Shown here: piece after piece, positions 60,545 to 64,000 of the stretch
Layout: every line of letters starts with the position of its first letter
Position numbering within the stretch: the stretch's first letter is position 1
Assembly (NCBI GenBank): GCA_003439945.1
Contig: QVRM01004838.1
Location: 258,109-322,108, forward strand
Source of the DNA: Dermanyssus gallinae
Lineage: Eukaryota > Arthropoda > Arachnida > Mesostigmata > Dermanyssidae
Length of the DNA stretch: 64,000 nucleotides
Direction: 5' to 3'
The notes under the pieces: model-generated
What the model was told of the DNA's origin: nothing
The model's database searches: none
The model's input: only the letters and a program-made list of their open reading frames with translations
Translations under genes and position numbers: made by a program

Positions 60545-60604
<60 letters not shown>

Positions 60605-60613
60605 TATATATTA

Positions 60614-60666
<53 letters not shown>
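60545..60666. repeat. (TA)n array, about 120 bp
   Basis: Alternating TA with interruptions near 60600-60620 (AAATATATATATTATATTTA). A (CTA)n run follows at about 60711-60735. Confidence 0.95.
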
Positions 60667-60670
<4 letters not shown>

Positions 60671-63600
60671 AACCTAATACTATTATTAGTTTTACAGTTG
60701 CGCTACTATTACTACTACTACTACTACTACTACTATAACTACTACTGGCGAAGTAACGCGAAAGTAGTTTCGATGGAAATTATTGTATCGATGACTACGC
60801 TTGAGGCTACATGTTCGTAGCAGATTTACTGGGGTCGTCGTAGTCGGATTTATTTGTCGGTTTCCCATCGGCCTTTACCGGTTCAGTGATCCATACATAC
60901 ATCCATCCATCCATCTATCTACCCGTCCGTCTGCACGTACAATATCTCCCCTCGTTCTTCTATAAGGTCGTGGTGGTACGATGAAGAAGGTGATGGGGCA
61001 CTGTCGTGGCACTGCTCGGCGGCAGCAGCGGCGGCGGTAGTTGCTGCTGTTGTTTTCTGCTAATATTGCTGACACTGCTGCTGGCACCGTGCTGGCAACA
61101 ACGACGACGACGACAACGACTCGAAACAATTACGACGCGATCTTATCTCTCGGGCTTCTTTGCTCAACAAGTTGTGAGAGCTAACTGAGAGCTAACGGAG
61201 CAGCTCCAACGCAGAGCACTTATCCTCCTCCTCCTTCACTGCGTTGGCGACTTAGCCACCGCACCGATCAACAAACATGCTTTCGGCAGGCAGTCAGCCA
61301 CGGACGCAGGCAAGCAGGCGGCACAAGTCTACGGAAAACGAACGTAATCCACCCGATCCGCTCGATGGATGGGTGAACGGAAAAATGCCTACATAGTCGT
61401 TGTACGAGAGTAGCCGCGCGTTTTGTACCGCTCGCTAAAACGCGGTCCTTACTCCGTCAGGGCCGATCCGATGTCGCTACCACGCTGCACTCTCTCTATC
61501 TCTATCTATCTCTCTCTCTCTATACACACGCCTGTACGGGCCGACGAGCGCATGTTAGTTGTTAAGCGGATATATTAGGAGAAGACACTCGAAAATCAAG
61601 GAACAGACGGGGGGAGAGAGAGAGAGAGGTGAAAGAGGGGGCGAATGGGGGCGAATCAAGAGAGAAAAGTTCGACCGAGAAAAGGAACAGGAAAAAGGTT
61701 ATGAGTAAACGTGCGCACGCGTCCGCGCGCCGATGAAAGAGTGGGGAAAATCAATGATTAAGGTGGTGGTGATGATGATGATGATGGTGATGGTGGTGAT
61801 GATGATAATAGTAATAATAATAATAATAATAATAGAAGTAATGATGACAGTGATCATGATGATGCCGCCAATGTGATGACGAAGACAGTCCCTATCCGGA
61901 TTCCCTAGCGAACACTGTTCCTAGCGGTCGCTATCCGGGGCAGCCGGCCCCCGACGCCCTTCGTCAGCATTCAGTGTTGAAAGGCAAGAAACAAACTTCA
62001 CCGGGTGAAGCTCAGGTGTGCGTAAAGCGTGAGCTCATCTGCTCCTCCCCCTTCTTCGTTTCCTTACCTTACCTCATCTCATGCCTTCGCGACTTCGCGG
62101 CCCCCCCCGGCAGCGTCACTCGAGACGAGACGAGGTGCGAATTGCTTCCTATTAACGAGCGGCAGTTAACGACGGCGGCGGCGGCGACGCGTCGGCATGG
62201 CCACACGTATAAACACAGCCATGGATGCTCTCCCTCGCACACACACATATATATAAATAAATATATATATATATATATACACATATATATACAGGTAAAT
62301 AGCTATACGTTCAGGAAGGCGGGCGCTCGTCTACGATCACATTTCTTGCGACTGACAGAGCCGATGGTGGCGGCCGTACGCGGTCCACGGCTACGGTGGC
62401 ATCATATACTAACAACGCTAATAAAGATACGGCCAATACGCTTTCTTCATCAGTGAGCACACAGAGAGAGAGAGAGAGAGAGAGAGACGTCTATCCGATA
62501 TGCTTAGTCGACTTTAGGCCGTGGTACAGTTAGCACCAAGGTGCAGGTACTACTGATCTTCGAGAGCGGAGAATAATAATTGCATTAAGCAGTACCTGCT
62601 CAACGTATATGAACACAATTATATGATCTCAGCGGGGTAGGTGTTGAGTAGGGAAATTAGTAACATTAGGCAAGGTTATACGTCGACGGCAAACAAAAAA
62701 AAAGTAAAGCGGATGTAAATGGAGCTTAATTGTCGTGTTGCCTTGTGGTGCTTTATATATATATATAATATATATATATATTGCATAGATAGTAATTTCA
62801 TTTATTTTTGGATTGGGATGCACACGACCAAATCAGGTTTACGAGTCACTACAGTGTACACGAAGCACATGCATTTGTAGGTGTCCGAAAGTGCCCAGTA
62901 TGCCATACCGTGAAAACCTTTGAAAGGCACACATATGGCATAATTATGTTTAATTATTTTCTTGATTGTAGATAACCAATCCGGTTCCGTTACAGCCAGA
63001 TATACTTTTACACAAACGTTCCTCAACGTTGCGCATGTAGAATTAATTGAAAGCGAATACAACGTCACGGCCAGGCGGGGAAACGAATTACCGACCTGAG
63101 CATAAACGCTGGTCCTTCTAGTATTGTTTTATTGCTACTGTTTTTTTATGAATTTATTGTTACTTTACGTATGTTTTTTTTTTTTTATTATAGGATGTAT
63201 TATATTATGGTCAGATGATTGTTGTTGTTGTTGTGCTGCTGCTGCTGTTGTTATCGTTGTTGTTGCTGCTGCAATTGGTGCTGTGGCTCTTGTGTGTGTG
63301 CTTGAGGTTGGTCATGTTGTTCTGGACATGACGATGTTGCTGAGCTCCAATAATGAGCACCTCTGGTCGTTGACGCCCGCCTATGTAGATACGGTCGAAT
63401 CCACAAATCCGGCGACGACAATGCTATCGCTTGAGCCAGACAGAGACGTTGTCATCAACATCTAAATAGTAAATACGAGGCGTTTCCGGCCGCGATCTAT
63501 GGACGCCCCAGGCCCACATGGTGTCGTGCCACAGTGCAACATACAATGCGATACGGGCTTACCCCCCAGATTCGGCCACACCGATCATTCGTCGTAAATA

Positions 63601-64000
63601 AAGACACCACCAGCTTCATCAACCTAATATGCGCTCCGACATCAATTAATGGCGACGTCGTTACGCAGCTTACGCGCTTATACTGGTAACGGCGCCGATA
63701 AAACACGTAAGTGACTTTTAGAGCAGATTAGTGTTACACTCTATAAATATACATATATATATATATACACTTATGTCACACGTATCCGAAACACTTCTCA
63801 GAGATACTAACAAAACTGCAATAAATTACCGACGCATAGTTTATCCTCTTATCGCATATAGATAAGAAAATCAACACATGTGAATAAAACGGTACACGTG
63901 TAGCGGCGATCTAAGATAGCATACTCGTAGTTTGAGTTACTTAAATGGTATGAGCCGTTTAACCCAATGCAAATCGTCATTAAGTGGTTGTCGTCAACAC
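60667..64000. other. Anonymous sequence with simple repeats
   Basis: (CTA)n at 60711-60735, CATC-type repeats at 60893-60920, (GATG/AAT)n at 61765-61845, TA runs at 62246-62293 and 62755-62781, a T run at 63175-63187 and a GTT/GCT run at 63218-63272. A tRNA-like fragment may lie on the minus strand at about 63066-63120 (GTTTATGCTCAGGTCGG then ATTCGTTTCCCCGCC). The Val/Ala/Cys-rich frame at 63124-63465 is largely repeat-derived. Confidence 0.45.
61490..62490. promoter_or_regulatory. Possible GAGA-rich regulatory stretch
   Basis: CT/GA runs at 61491-61520, 61613-61628 and 62463-62488 flank CpG-containing, GC-richer sequence around 61880-62220. Clusters of GAGAG mark many arthropod promoters and Polycomb elements. 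A TCAGTG initiator-like sequence occurs near 61970. No gene is recognised beside it, so this is a weak suggestion. Confidence 0.15.

Noticed and set aside
63174..63465. An exon after a T-run and TAG acceptor-like site
   Set aside because: The acceptor resemblance is generic and the frame is mostly GTT/GCT repeat. The non-repeat end has no recognised domain.

Overview
This window is repeat-rich nuclear DNA from an animal, most likely an arthropod. The repeats point that way: a DD34D mariner transposon, several Jockey/CR1/R1-like non-LTR retrotransposon (LINE) remnants, two tRNA-derived SINE families, long (TA)n arrays and large CAA/GTT trinucleotide blocks. A mite or tick would fit, but nothing here fixes the species. 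I recognise no host protein-coding exon, no rRNA gene and no intact tRNA gene. The only intact, recognisable reading frame is a mariner transposase at 8329-9390 on the minus strand. Almost every other open frame is either a decayed transposon or a by-product of low-complexity sequence.

Layout. 0-13.3 kb is a transposon graveyard: a 116-bp tandem repeat, a SINE head against a minus-strand LINE reverse transcriptase (RT), a SINE, a LINE ORF1 with zinc knuckles, the C-terminal part of an RT element with a nuclease-like module, the mariner element inside a TA array, and a 2.4-kb minus-strand R1-like LINE. 13.3-28 kb holds mostly simple sequence: a 30-bp minisatellite (16.2-17.0 kb), a SINE, CAA/GTT blocks in opposite orientation (22.4-25.0 kb) and a purine-rich stretch with a G20 tract. 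28-46.9 kb is again transposon-rich: SINEs, a LINE ending against a 720-bp foldback element (32.0-32.7 kb), two more pieces of the YLDD-type RT element, an ORF1 zinc-knuckle fragment, a (TTA)57 array and a 1.65-kb LINE with a TTGTA-type 3' tail. 47-52.2 kb has a diverged 450-bp direct duplication, a SINE, a remnant of a second mariner lineage, a deletion derivative of the first mariner inside TA repeats, and a 132-bp near-perfect palindrome with a TA loop. 52-64 kb is mostly anonymous, with another CAA/GTT block (55.3-58.0 kb), a TA array (60.5 kb) and a GAGA-rich stretch.

No pathway can be read from the window, but the elements interact. SINEs must borrow LINE enzymes, and the intact mariner could in principle move copies that keep both ends. 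Mariner and the palindrome are both tied to TA arrays. The strongest leads are the foldback element, the TA-loop palindrome, the mariner deletion derivative with a microhomology junction, the duplicated 450-bp unit of unknown nature, and the RT family whose modules lie in three places. All identifications come from reading motifs by eye, without database searches.
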